64,000 bases of DNA, taken from NCBI RefSeq assembly GCF_000722545.1, contig NZ_JNVM01000019.1, positions 62,001 to 126,000 on the forward strand. The letters are read 5' to 3'. This document shows, piece after piece, positions 1 through 7,970 of this stretch. Numbering within the stretch: the first letter of the stretch is position 1; each line of letters starts with the position of its first letter. A program made the translations under genes and the position numbers. The notes under the pieces were generated by a model. The model did not search any database. It had not been told where the DNA came from and worked only from the letters and a program-made list of their open reading frames with translations. The stretch comes from Paenibacillus tyrphae. GTDB taxonomy: Bacteria > Bacillota > Bacilli > Paenibacillales > NBRC-103111.

Positions 1-1143
1 CGTTCGCTCCACCGCCCGCTTCATACCAGCTCCGGCACGGTTCCACGTGAGCTTCATCACGTCCTGCCTTCCTTGTCTTCCTTTCTTTTGACAAACCGCG
101 CGCTGCCGAAAAGCAGTTCTCATCTGCCTCTTCAAGCTGCCGATATTCGGCTCAGCCCAGCGCTGTCCCTTTTGCGCAAAAAAACCGCGGAAGAGGCTTG
201 AGATCGCATGCTTGCTTCGCATGCTGACAGCCGGGTTTTGCAGCCGGTACTTGACCAGGAACGAATTGCGGCGCGTGACGAAATCCATATGTCCGCCCCA
301 GCCCGTTGTGATGACCGGAACGCCGCTTGCCAGCGATTCGAGAAACGGCAGTCCGACCCCTTCTCCCCTTGTCGGAAGCACGAACGCGGAACCGAGCGTA
401 TACAGTCCCTTCAGCCGGTGCTCCGGCATGCGGCTGGACATTAAGATCACCGGGGCCGTTTTCCGAAACCCTAGCCTCTTTTTGTACCCGTTGATTTTAT
501 TTCTAATCCACTTCTCGGTTTGCCGGGAACCGTATCCGTTCGTCTTGATCACCAGCGCGACCTTCTCGGACGGGCCAAATTCTTCCCAGTAAGCTCTTAG
601 CAAGCCCTCCGGATTTTTGCGGTGCTGGAAGCCGAAGACGGATACGAAAACAAACCTTCCGGCCGTCCCCCTTACTGCCAGCTTCTTGTTCCGTGGCGTA
701 AACTGCTTTGTGTTGACTCCATGCGGCACGATATAGACTGGCACCTTCACCCCGCTGCGGAGCAGGGCGGCTTTGTTATGCCGGGAGGGAACGAGTATGG
801 CGTCGAAGCGGTTAAGATTCGGGAACCAGTTCCGGGGCACGCGCGTTGTCTCCCAGACGGTATTCAATATGATATGGTTGTATTTTTGGCGTTCCTTCCG
901 CATCCGTATCGTATATGGGAAATAATGATAAATTAAAATTTTGCGTTTGCCTGCGGCATATGGCTTGCGAAGCAGACGTGCCAAGGCGCCGCCTGCCGTC
1001 GGCTTCTTCTTCCCAGACCTTACTCCCTCTACCTTGACGTCCACTCCTTGCCGGCTTAAGGCAAGCGCATATTCCCGGCTGGCTCTTCCAATCCCGCTGT
1101 GCCTTCTGACAGGGCCCTTCCATACGACCTGATACGATGTCAT
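1..1143 (-). CDS. Glycosyltransferase family 4 (GT-B), 3' end cut by window edge
   Basis: The frame stays open from an ATG at 1143 to the left edge, so the C-terminus lies outside the window. The N-terminal half has a receptor-like Rossmann start (WKGPVRRHSGIGRASREYAL) and the second domain has the nucleotide-sugar site of GT4 enzymes: VFVSVFGFQHRKNPEGLL, then PTRGEGVGLPFLESLASGVP, the E-x7-E-type motif, then VITTGWGGH. It should transfer a sugar from an NDP donor in the cytoplasm to a glycan or lipid-linked acceptor; the substrate is not readable. Its start overlaps the stop of the upstream gene in an ATGA, so the two are translationally coupled. Basis: family from motifs, role inferred. Confidence 0.88.
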   Translation of the reverse strand, partial: MTSYQVVWKGPVRRHSGIGRASREYALALSRQGVDVKVEGVRSGKKKPTAGGALARLLRKPYAAGKRKILIYHYFPYTIRMRKERQKYNHIILNTVWETTRVPRNWFPNLNRFDAILVPSRHNKAALLRSGVKVPVYIVPHGVNTKQFTPRNKKLAVRGTAGRFVFVSVFGFQHRKNPEGLLRAYWEEFGPSEKVALVIKTNGYGSRQTEKWIRNKINGYKKRLGFRKTAPVILMSSRMPEHRLKGLYTLGSAFVLPTRGEGVGLPFLESLASGVPVITTGWGGHMDFVTRRNSFLVKYRLQNPAVSMRSKHAISSLFRGFFAQKGQRWAEPNIGSLKRQMRTAFRQRAVCQKKGRQGRQDVMKLTWNRAGAGMKRAVERT

Positions 1144-1964
1144 CTCCTCAGCCCCTTCGATTTGACCGAGTACCCTCTGCGCTTGTGGAAGGAAAGCGAC
1201 CGGAAAGAGCCCGCCAAAGCTTTTATGCGCTTCGGTGAAATGCTCTTCACGCTTTGGCTCAAGCTTCTGTTCAAGCATCGTTTGAGCACGACACCGCTTG
1301 GATTGGCGGTATAGACGAAGTTGCCGTACAATTCGAATTCCGAGAAGCCGAACTGCTTCGACCTGTCAATGCTGCGAAGAACGGCTTGGTACCAGCGCGT
1401 TCCGTGTCTTGCTTCAATTCGCTTTTTCATCTGGGCCAGCTTCGCTTTCTCGAACAGCATATAATGCGCGACGAACGACGAGGGGGCGGCGCGTCTGCGG
1501 CCCAATAGCTTTCGGCTGACCCTGAAGTATTCGGGATGGCTCCAGCTGCGGCAGTAAAACACGGGCTTCCCCTTTTGCCGGAATACGTGCGGGCGGATGA
1601 GCACCGTGTCGGCATCCATCGTCAAAAAATACCGGCTCGAACCCAGCCGATCGCCGCTCAGTTTAAGCAGTTGTTGAAGCAGCCACCCGGAGCGTTCCCA
1701 TCGTTTCGAACGGTAACGGATTTGTTTTTTGGTGATCGGCAGCACCGTCCGCTCATGTACGAAAGTGCATTTTTTTTGGGCGCACAGCGCCTTGATTCTC
1801 GGACTGTCCGGAGAGACGATCATAATTTTGCCGATCGGATGCTTAACCTGCTTCCGGATGGCGTCGATGACGAACGGCAAGGTTTCCAGATCTTTGTCAA
1901 TGGCAGGGATCAGAACATCAATTTTGATCCTGCCGCTTCGGGAACGAGGGGGGGCGAGAGACAT
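1140..1964 (-). CDS. DUF6492-like glycosyltransferase family protein
   Basis: About 274 residues with a GT-A-like layout: IKIDVLIPAIDKDLETLP at the N-terminus, a DADTVLI segment near residue 120 resembling the DxD metal/nucleotide-sugar motif, and a conserved-looking FSEFELYGNFV segment. This matches the DUF6492 family, putative glycosyltransferases often found in surface-glycan clusters. I chose the ATG at 1964 because GGAG lies eight bases before it; a GTG at 1994 in the same frame lacks such a site. The stop overlaps the ATG of the next glycosyltransferase by four bases. The C-terminus is strongly basic (about the last 40 residues), which could favour membrane association. Substrate unknown. 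Confidence 0.75.
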   Translation of the reverse strand: MSLAPPRSRSGRIKIDVLIPAIDKDLETLPFVIDAIRKQVKHPIGKIMIVSPDSPRIKALCAQKKCTFVHERTVLPITKKQIRYRSKRWERSGWLLQQLLKLSGDRLGSSRYFLTMDADTVLIRPHVFRQKGKPVFYCRSWSHPEYFRVSRKLLGRRRAAPSSFVAHYMLFEKAKLAQMKKRIEARHGTRWYQAVLRSIDRSKQFGFSEFELYGNFVYTANPSGVVLKRCLNRSLSQSVKSISPKRIKALAGSFRSLSFHKRRGYSVKSKGLRR

Positions 1965-2154
1965 TTCTTCATCTCCATTTGCAAGGTTTTGCACCAGTTT
2001 ATGTCATGGAGGCAGGGTTGGTCCGGGCCTCTGTACGATCGACGGACAGGCACAAAAAATTTTTGTCGAAATGGGAGAACTTACTTTAAACTTTTTGTCG
2101 ACTCGACTCGTCAAATGAATTGCAAAGCACGAACCAGTGAAAGAGGAATGCTAC

Positions 2155-3072
2155 ATGGCCATACGAATTCTATCCGACCGAAAACTCGTCGTACTCGGCG
2201 CTTCGCTGCTCAGCGCCACGACGATTGTAATGTTCAGCCTCCATGCGGCCGAGACGCGGCAGCCGCTTTCTGCCGGCCAGCACGAGACCCGGACGCCGGA
2301 CAACGTGTCTGTACCGGGGGTAGTCCCCGAGCAGGCGACCCACGCAAAATATACGGGGGATCCGAAATCCTCTCAAGAAGCCGGTTCGCCGACGACGCCG
2401 GCCGTGCAGTCCGCCGACGGACGGACGCCGGAGAGTAAGCCGGGAGCCGCGGCGCAGCAAGGAAATTCGGGACCGGTCAAAGCGACGAAGCAAGTGGCGC
2501 TGACGTTCGACGACGGCCCGGACAGCAAGTATACGCCGATGGTGCTGGATATTTTGAAGCAGTATGAAGTGAAGGCCACCTTTTTCGTCGTGGGCAGACA
2601 GGTAGTCAATCACCCGGATGTGCTGAAACGCATTCATGACGAAGGCCACTCCATAGGCAATCATTCCTGGGATCATGCCAACCTGACCAAGCTGTCTTCC
2701 GACCAGATTCAGAAAGAAATCAAAAGCACGGACGAAGCGATCGAAAAAGTGATCGGCTCCTCCACCCCGATGGTTCGGGCGCCTTACGGCGCCGTCAACG
2801 CTTCGATTAAGCGCAACCTGACCTCCGCGGGACGCCAGCTCGTCAATTGGACGGTCGATACGAAGGATTGGACCGGAGCGGCTTCGGCCGACATGGTAGA
2901 GCTTGCCCGCAAGCGGACAAAGAACGGCGGCATCATCCTGATGCACAGCTTTGGCGGGAAAAACGGCAAGCTGGACAATACGATAGAAGCGCTGCCGCAC
3001 ATGATCGAAGCGTTGAAGCAGGACGGGTATGCCTTCGTCACGGTTCCCGAGCTTGGGGCAAAGAAAGAGTAA
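2155..3072 (+). CDS. Polysaccharide deacetylase (NodB domain), membrane-anchored or secreted
   Basis: A zinc-dependent carbohydrate esterase family 4 enzyme that removes N-acetyl groups from peptidoglycan or another amino-sugar polymer outside the membrane. All five NodB motifs are visible: TFDDGP near residue 117 (catalytic Asp and metal Asp), GNHSWDH (metal histidines), RAPYG, VDTKDW, and ILMHS near residue 262. The N-terminus (MAIRILSDRKLVVLGASLLS) is a signal anchor, followed by about 70 low-complexity Pro/Ala/Thr residues as a linker. I chose the ATG at 2155 behind AGAGGA rather than an in-frame GTG at 2137. It is divergent from the glycosyltransferases; a wall or exopolysaccharide role fits but the substrate is inferred. 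Confidence 0.9.
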   Translation: MAIRILSDRKLVVLGASLLSATTIVMFSLHAAETRQPLSAGQHETRTPDNVSVPGVVPEQATHAKYTGDPKSSQEAGSPTTPAVQSADGRTPESKPGAAAQQGNSGPVKATKQVALTFDDGPDSKYTPMVLDILKQYEVKATFFVVGRQVVNHPDVLKRIHDEGHSIGNHSWDHANLTKLSSDQIQKEIKSTDEAIEKVIGSSTPMVRAPYGAVNASIKRNLTSAGRQLVNWTVDTKDWTGAASADMVELARKRTKNGGIILMHSFGGKNGKLDNTIEALPHMIEALKQDGYAFVTVPELGAKKE

Positions 3073-3133
3073 GGCTTGCGCCACCGATTCGGTCAAGCCG
3101 CAACTCATCTCTCAGCAAAGGAGTGCTTACCGC

Positions 3134-3793
3134 ATGCATACGATCAAGAGAATGAAGCTGCTCACCGCAGCGGCCGCCGGTCTGCTTGCGCTGACCGCCT
3201 GCCAATCCGGCGCGCCGTCCGCATCGTCCGGGACGTCCAAACCGCCCGAAGCCGCGGCGCCATCGCAGCAGCCGGGAGCGGCGACAACGCCCGAAGCCCC
3301 GGCCAAGCCTGCACCGTCTTCTCCCGCAGCACCTTCGAACGCGGAGCCTGACCCCGCGTCTGTCGAAACGCAGCTCAAGGATATGCTGGTCCACGCGCGC
3401 AAAGGTCAGGTGAAAGGCAGCGACTTCGCCGCACACACGGGTCTGATCGACGAAGTCGAGAAAAAATGGGGCAAGGCGGATCAGATCGATTCGGCCGGCA
3501 AAGGGTTGTACGCCACCTACAAGAAACGCGGCATCACGTTCGGCTTCAACAAAGGCGAGCTGATCTTCGATGTCCGCTCCTACGATCCGGAGCTTCACAA
3601 GCTGACGCTGCCCGCTATCGAGAAGACGCTCGGCAAACCGAAGGAGACGGCGAAGAACGGCAACGATCAGATCTACGTTTTTCAAGCAAGCGAGCAGTTT
3701 GAGCTGAAATTCGTCATTCCGGCTGCCACCGGCAAGGTCGACCATATTTCCGTTTTCAGTCCGCAGGACGCGAAAAACAATATGGCCGGATAA
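3134..3793 (+). CDS. Lipoprotein with DUF4309-like (YjgB-type) domain
   Basis: A 219-residue lipoprotein. The N-terminus MHTIKRMKLLTAAAAGLLALTAC carries an LTAC lipobox, so it should be lipid-anchored on the outer face of the membrane. Residues 25-75 are a Pro/Ala/Ser linker. The C-terminal part (VEKKWGKADQIDS, YATYKKRGITFGFNKGELIFDVRSYDPELHKLTL) resembles the DUF4309 domain of B. subtilis YjgB, whose function is unknown. AAAGGAG stands ten bases before the chosen ATG. It lies 61 bases behind the deacetylase and may be cotranscribed with it. Confidence 0.8.
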   Translation: MHTIKRMKLLTAAAAGLLALTACQSGAPSASSGTSKPPEAAAPSQQPGAATTPEAPAKPAPSSPAAPSNAEPDPASVETQLKDMLVHARKGQVKGSDFAAHTGLIDEVEKKWGKADQIDSAGKGLYATYKKRGITFGFNKGELIFDVRSYDPELHKLTLPAIEKTLGKPKETAKNGNDQIYVFQASEQFELKFVIPAATGKVDHISVFSPQDAKNNMAG

Positions 3794-3923
3794 GCGGCGC
3801 GCTGGAAGCGGTCGACGTTTCGCCAACTGCATTTTGCCCCTTTCTTTCATCGGACGATCGCAGTACACTGGGTAAGAGAAGGTACGGGCCAGGGCCGTTT
3901 GGCAGGTTCGATCCCGTTCCGAT

Positions 3924-3951
3924 TGAACCGTAATGTCGGGGAGATCGTCTA
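3924..3951 (+). promoter_or_regulatory. Putative ECF-type sigma promoter
   Basis: TGAACC, 16 bases, CGTCTA: close to the TGAAAC-N16-CGTC/CGTA pattern of extracytoplasmic-function promoters. It sits directly upstream of an ECF sigma gene, as expected for an autoregulated module. Transcription would begin about ten bases before the start codon, which argues for the TTG at 3970 rather than the GTG at 3961. Confidence 0.6.
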
Positions 3952-3969
3952 AAATTAGAGGTGGCAGCT

Positions 3970-4542
3970 TTGGAATCGAATGTCAATTTTGACTATTTGA
4001 AATACCTGTCCGCGAGCTCCGACAAGAAAGCCATTTTGAACGAGCTGATGAACGCGTACGGGAAAGATGTATGGAATTACGCCTACAGCATCACACGAAA
4101 GTGGGATCAGGCTGACGATATAACCCAAGAGGTTTTCATCAAAGTTTATCGCAATTTGAGCACGTTCCGCAGCGAATCCTCGGTGAAGACGTGGCTGCTC
4201 GCCATCACCCGCAACATGACGCTCGATTACCGCAAGTCGGCCTTCTACCGCAAAGTGACGCTGGTCGACTTCATCGCCTCTCGCGGGGAGTGCGAGCAGG
4301 CCGCTTCTACGGAACACGAGGTGCTTAGCAAAATGGCCGTGAACGAGATGTGGGATTTGGTACTGAAGCTGCCCGTCAAATACCGCGAGGTGCTGATCCT
4401 GTACGCTCACCATCAGCTGTCTATGAAAGAGATGGCGGAGGTGCTCGGCGTAAGCGAAGGAACGATTAAATCGAGGCTGTTCCACGCACGGGGGAAAATA
4501 TCGAAGATGAAGGAGAGTCGAAGCCTTGGATCCGATGGATAA
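3970..4542 (+). CDS. ECF-type RNA polymerase sigma factor
   Basis: Region 2 is seen as ADDITQEVFIKVYRNLSTFR with the following VKTWLLAITRNMTLDYRK, and region 4 as LPVKYREVLILYAHHQLSMKEMAEVLGVSEGTIKSRLFHARGK (helix-turn-helix). At about 190 residues with only sigma2 and sigma4 it is a typical ECF factor that recruits RNA polymerase to stress or envelope promoters. A TTG start at 3970 is preferred because AGAGGTGG lies just before it; an in-frame GTG at 3961 is the alternative. The 3' end overlaps the next gene by 17 bases, and that gene has one membrane segment, the usual sigma/anti-sigma pairing. Signal unknown. Confidence 0.92.
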   Translation: MESNVNFDYLKYLSASSDKKAILNELMNAYGKDVWNYAYSITRKWDQADDITQEVFIKVYRNLSTFRSESSVKTWLLAITRNMTLDYRKSAFYRKVTLVDFIASRGECEQAASTEHEVLSKMAVNEMWDLVLKLPVKYREVLILYAHHQLSMKEMAEVLGVSEGTIKSRLFHARGKISKMKESRSLGSDG

Positions 4543-5818
4543 CGAGCTCAAGAAAGAATTGGCCCACGGACCGTTCCGCCAAAACGGGTTCAACGACAGC
4601 TTGCGCAAGCGCATCGAAGAACGCATCGATAACCACGTCGCCGTTCGCAGGCCTCGCAGGTGGAGTGCCTGGAGTGCCGGCGTTTCAGCCGTGCTGGCAT
4701 CGGCTCTCGTATTCTTGTTCGTTACGGACAGCCGCCCTCTCCCGCTCATGCAGCAGGAAGCTGCGGAGAAGCCGGAGATGCAGCAGCCCGCCGCAGCCGC
4801 TCCCGCGCCTCACGGCCCGGATTGGGAAGCCTCCGTCCGGTCGGCGCTGTTGATCGGCCTGCGCTCCGATGCGCCCGCAGCGCAAAACCCTCAGGCTCCC
4901 AGCACGTACCGCACCGTTCTTATCGCACCGGACCGGAACCGGTTGCAAAAGACGGCGGAAGGCGAAGGCATTCTAATGCCGTATAAACTTGATTTCTGGA
5001 AAATCGAGAATGAGCCGAAAGCAAACAGCTCGCAGGAAGCGCATACGCTGACAGCCCATTTGGCCTCGGCCAAGCCGAAGACAGGCAACAGCGCTGACCG
5101 TGGAAACCCGGCGCGAACTGTCGTCCGGTCGGAGAAGCTGATGTTCGCTGGCAACCGCTACGTTGCCGTGGCGCAAACGACGGCAGGTAAAAGCGGCTCA
5201 GCCCCCTCCCCGGCGCAGCAGGACTATGTCTGGGTGAAGGAGCTGGAGCAGATCGCCCCGGGTCGGCGGGCGCCCGCTCCGCTATCGGAGCCGCATGTCA
5301 CGCTGAGCAGCGTATTCGCCGCTGCAGCCGTCCCCGTGCTGAAGGAGTTGAAGCCTGCGCCGCCGGCAGGTTCGGGACACGCGGAGCCCACCGCAGCCGA
5401 TCTTTCCGGCGAGAGCTGGACCATCGCCCGCAAGCAAGGGAAATGGACGGCGCAGCTCGCTTCGTACGACGGCCCGGCAAACAGCGCAGCGGAAGGCACG
5501 GCGTACCACTTGCGGGAAGTGCCGCTGGCACTGCCCCAATCAGTCGTTTCCCACGACGAGCTGGCTGTTCCCTGGCGCGATATCGTGCGGGTGCAGCCGG
5601 GCGCGGTGGATGCCTTCTCCTCCCCGAACCACGACATGGTCGCCGTCGTCACCGAGCAAAATATTATCATCTACCCGTATGCGGATCAGTGGATTCCGAT
5701 CCCTCTCATGACGCTGCCGCTTCAACCGAAGGAATCGGTCGTCATGATTCAATGGGCCATGGGATCTTACGTCGAGCTGTGGAAGCGGCAGGTGAAAACT
5801 TACTTGCAACCGCAGTAA
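4526..5818 (+). CDS. Putative membrane-bound anti-sigma factor or regulator of the upstream ECF sigma factor
   Basis: About 430 residues. A short basic cytoplasmic N-terminus (residues 1-45, RKRIEERIDNHVAVRRPRR) is followed by a single membrane span near 47-67 (WSAGVSAVLASALVFLFVT) and a large, Ala/Pro-rich outer domain ending in a more ordered region (VVSHDELAVPWRDIVRVQPG onward). I do not recognise a named domain. The anti-sigma role is inferred from the overlap with the sigma gene and the topology. It starts with TTG behind AAGGAG, inside the sigma coding end; an ATG at 4535 is the alternative. No zinc-binding HxxxCxxC motif is visible, so it is not a classic ZAS-domain anti-sigma factor. 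Confidence 0.7.
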   Translation: MDPMDNELKKELAHGPFRQNGFNDSLRKRIEERIDNHVAVRRPRRWSAWSAGVSAVLASALVFLFVTDSRPLPLMQQEAAEKPEMQQPAAAAPAPHGPDWEASVRSALLIGLRSDAPAAQNPQAPSTYRTVLIAPDRNRLQKTAEGEGILMPYKLDFWKIENEPKANSSQEAHTLTAHLASAKPKTGNSADRGNPARTVVRSEKLMFAGNRYVAVAQTTAGKSGSAPSPAQQDYVWVKELEQIAPGRRAPAPLSEPHVTLSSVFAAAAVPVLKELKPAPPAGSGHAEPTAADLSGESWTIARKQGKWTAQLASYDGPANSAAEGTAYHLREVPLALPQSVVSHDELAVPWRDIVRVQPGAVDAFSSPNHDMVAVVTEQNIIIYPYADQWIPIPLMTLPLQPKESVVMIQWAMGSYVELWKRQVKTYLQPQ

Positions 5819-5864
5819 GTGAATCAAGAAGCATCGGTCGCGCTCGACTAGCGTCCTTTACGAA

Positions 5865-5912
5865 AGCAAGTCCGGTCTCCGGAGGCATCATGCCCCGGGA
5901 ACCGGACTTGCT
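5865..5912. terminator. Hairpin between convergent genes
   Basis: A perfect 12-base inverted repeat (AGCAAGTCCGGT and its complement) with a GC-rich loop lies between two converging genes. No strong T-tract follows on either strand, so a terminator role is inferred from position and symmetry. Confidence 0.6.
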
Positions 5913-5925
5913 GCGTTATATCGAC

Positions 5926-7290
5926 TTATTCCCAATCGATCGGAATTTTTATTTTCACCGGTTCTTTAGGCTCTTGGCTGTATTCATTAACGACCAATTC
6001 AAATTTAAACCGGGACGAAGGAAGCTTCGGGTATTCCACCTTGTAGGCGAACGAATCTCTTGAAGTCCGAACATCATTTTTTTGGGATGTGAAACGCTCA
6101 CCCGACGAATCTTCCAAAATAAGAAAAGGTTTCTGATTCGCGGCATCGCTGGCTTCGTAATAGACCACCGTAGAGTCCTCCAGAAATTGGACATCGGTAA
6201 TGGTCACCGTTCCTCCCCGAGCTCCCTTTAACGTGACCGGCAAGCTTCCGGGACCCGTATAGTCGGCATATTCCTCCCTCTGCCGCAGCGTATTCAAAGG
6301 CTCGTTAGTCGCATCGCCGACCACCAAAATAACATAAGGAGGCTTCGGATTCACCTCAGAAGGAAGGCCAAAGTTTCTGCGTACCTCTCCCTTTCCTCCC
6401 ATCCCACCGGCATTATCGAAGCGAGTTTCCAGATCGTCCTCCAGAAGAAAAGACAACTCTTCATCTGTCTCGATAACAAGTTGGGTTCCAACCGGAGTAA
6501 AGGTAATTTGATTGACTATAAACTTCTTGTGCTCATAAGTGCCGGCAGTTTGAGGCCGAACGATTTTGGTTAGCGGTTTGGCTTTGCTCAGCGATATCGG
6601 AACCGTAACATCCCAATTCCCGTCCGTCGTCCCGATTCGCCGGATCTCGATATGAAGCCGCGCATTCTCCGGTAGCGGTTCGGTATTGAACACCGTCGTC
6701 CCGATAAAGGTATGATCACCGGTAATTGTAAATGCATGTGTACCTATCATCGTGGGGTGAGCATCTTTAAATTTGTAATTGTAATACACGGCGGCATCTT
6801 CTTCCTTAATCTTCTGCTTTTTGGGATAATCCACTTGATAATTGACTACGAATTGAATTCCGTCGTAGAACACCTCGGCAACGGTAAGCCGAATATCCTG
6901 ATCGGTAACCGACACGTCAGTTGTCGTACCAAGATTTTGCTTCTCAATCTGATATAGCCCGCTGTCGATACCGCCTCGTACATTTTTATAGAACAAATCG
7001 ATAAAAAATACTTTTTGCAGAGCAGCGCCTATGCTTGGGGAGTACAGGCCGATTCCCGTCAGCAAAATCGCGCAAACAATAACCGCATACCCTAGGATCA
7101 TCCCCTTTTTCCGCAGCGTCATGCTCCCCTTGCCTGACGGCCGGCTTTTCCCGACGGAACGCTTGTGAAGCTCCCACAGCTCCTCAAACGTAAAGGAGGG
7201 CCCTAGCTGCTTCAAACGGCTTTGCACGGCCTCCGACGATTCCGTGGACCAATCCTTCTCTTTTCCCTTCTTATCGGTCTGCAGAGTCAT
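5926..7290 (-). CDS. DUF4179 domain-containing putative anti-sigma factor
   Basis: 454 residues. The cytoplasmic N-terminus (about 1-60) contains FTFEELWELHKRS, a membrane span follows near 64-84 (GMILGYAVIVCAILLTGIGL), and the outer part begins SPSIGAALQKVFFIDLFYKN and runs through beta-rich sequence (DIRLTVAEVFYDGIQFVVNYQVDY) typical of DUF4179 proteins. These are common in Bacillales as partners of ECF sigma factors. The ATG overlaps the sigma gene's stop by four bases, so the pair is coupled. No zinc-finger motif is seen. Codon use is less GC-rich than in the neighbours. Function as anti-sigma factor is inferred from family and context. Confidence 0.82.
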   Translation of the reverse strand: MTLQTDKKGKEKDWSTESSEAVQSRLKQLGPSFTFEELWELHKRSVGKSRPSGKGSMTLRKKGMILGYAVIVCAILLTGIGLYSPSIGAALQKVFFIDLFYKNVRGGIDSGLYQIEKQNLGTTTDVSVTDQDIRLTVAEVFYDGIQFVVNYQVDYPKKQKIKEEDAAVYYNYKFKDAHPTMIGTHAFTITGDHTFIGTTVFNTEPLPENARLHIEIRRIGTTDGNWDVTVPISLSKAKPLTKIVRPQTAGTYEHKKFIVNQITFTPVGTQLVIETDEELSFLLEDDLETRFDNAGGMGGKGEVRRNFGLPSEVNPKPPYVILVVGDATNEPLNTLRQREEYADYTGPGSLPVTLKGARGGTVTITDVQFLEDSTVVYYEASDAANQKPFLILEDSSGERFTSQKNDVRTSRDSFAYKVEYPKLPSSRFKFELVVNEYSQEPKEPVKIKIPIDWE

Positions 7291-7823
7291 TTAAGCCCCT
7301 CCTTGATCGACGTCAGTTGATAGCTCTCGGCCTCGTCGTTCCTTAGCTGTTCAAGCGCCGCATGCAGCCTTGACTTGCATGTTCCCAAACGAATGTTCAA
7401 TAAGGCGGCGGTCTCCTGCAAAGACAACCCGACATAGTAAACCAAAATGAGGACCTCTCTTCTTTTCGGAGACAAGCGGTTCACCACCTGCCATAGTTCA
7501 TGCTCGCTTTCGCTTTTTAGGATCAGATCCTCTACGGAATCCGTCCCGGCTTCAACCGGCAGTTGACCGAAAAAAGTAAGCCACCGCTGCTTGCGAAGCG
7601 TGCTCCGCACCATATTTAACGTGATCCGGTACAGCCACGGACGCAAAGGCTTGGCGGGATCGTATAAATGAAATTTCCGGTAAGCGCGCAAAAAGGTTTC
7701 CTGCGTAATGTCGTCGGCCAGCATGGCAGACTTGGTCATCATGAGGGCAATCCCGTAGACGTAGGGAGAATGTTCTTCAAACCAGGCCCGCGATTGCTCT
7801 TCCGAGATCAAATATTCCTTCAA
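7287..7823 (-). CDS. ECF-type RNA polymerase sigma factor (second module)
   Basis: 178 residues with sigma2 (MLADDITQETFLRAYRKFHLYDPAKPLRPWLYRITLNMV, split here by a linker) and sigma4 (LSPKRREVLILVYYVGLSLQETAALLNIRLGTCKSRLHAALEQLR). It is a two-domain ECF factor of usual size. The start is TTG with GGAGG eight bases before it. It heads a two-gene unit with the DUF4179 protein. It is only distantly similar to the ECF factor transcribed towards it from 3970, so the two modules are unlikely to be a recent duplication. Target promoters are not known. Confidence 0.92.
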   Translation of the reverse strand: MKEYLISEEQSRAWFEEHSPYVYGIALMMTKSAMLADDITQETFLRAYRKFHLYDPAKPLRPWLYRITLNMVRSTLRKQRWLTFFGQLPVEAGTDSVEDLILKSESEHELWQVVNRLSPKRREVLILVYYVGLSLQETAALLNIRLGTCKSRLHAALEQLRNDEAESYQLTSIKEGLK

Positions 7824-7895
7824 TGAACGATCCTCCGGTTCCCGTATTCACAGTAAATACGCTTTGAAAACGGAAATAGTTCGATCAAGCGCAGA

Positions 7896-7913
7896 TGTAA
7901 CTTTTTTGTTACA
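7896..7913. promoter_or_regulatory. Inverted repeat TGTAAC-N6-GTTACA between divergent genes
   Basis: A symmetrical TGTAAC/GTTACA pair separated by six T residues lies between the ECF sigma gene and the acyltransferase gene. On the minus strand TGTAAC is followed 16 bases later by CGC, so it may be an ECF -35 element; as a palindrome it could also be an operator. Confidence 0.4.
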
Positions 7914-7937
7914 AAATCCGCCTCTTTTCGCTATAAG
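7909..7937 (+). promoter_or_regulatory. Putative sigma-A promoter of the acyltransferase gene
   Basis: TTACAA, 17 bases, TATAAG. Its -35 overlaps the right half of the TGTAAC/GTTACA repeat. Transcription would begin near 7944, which supports a translation start at 7971 or 7974 instead of the ATG at 7938. Confidence 0.5.
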
Positions 7938-7970
7938 ATGAAGTCCTACGCGCTAACGAAAGAGGGAAAA

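Noticed and set aside
812..1123. 103-codon minus-strand frame near the left edge
   Set aside because: Out of frame with the glycosyltransferase that is open from 1143 to the edge with clear GT4 motifs.
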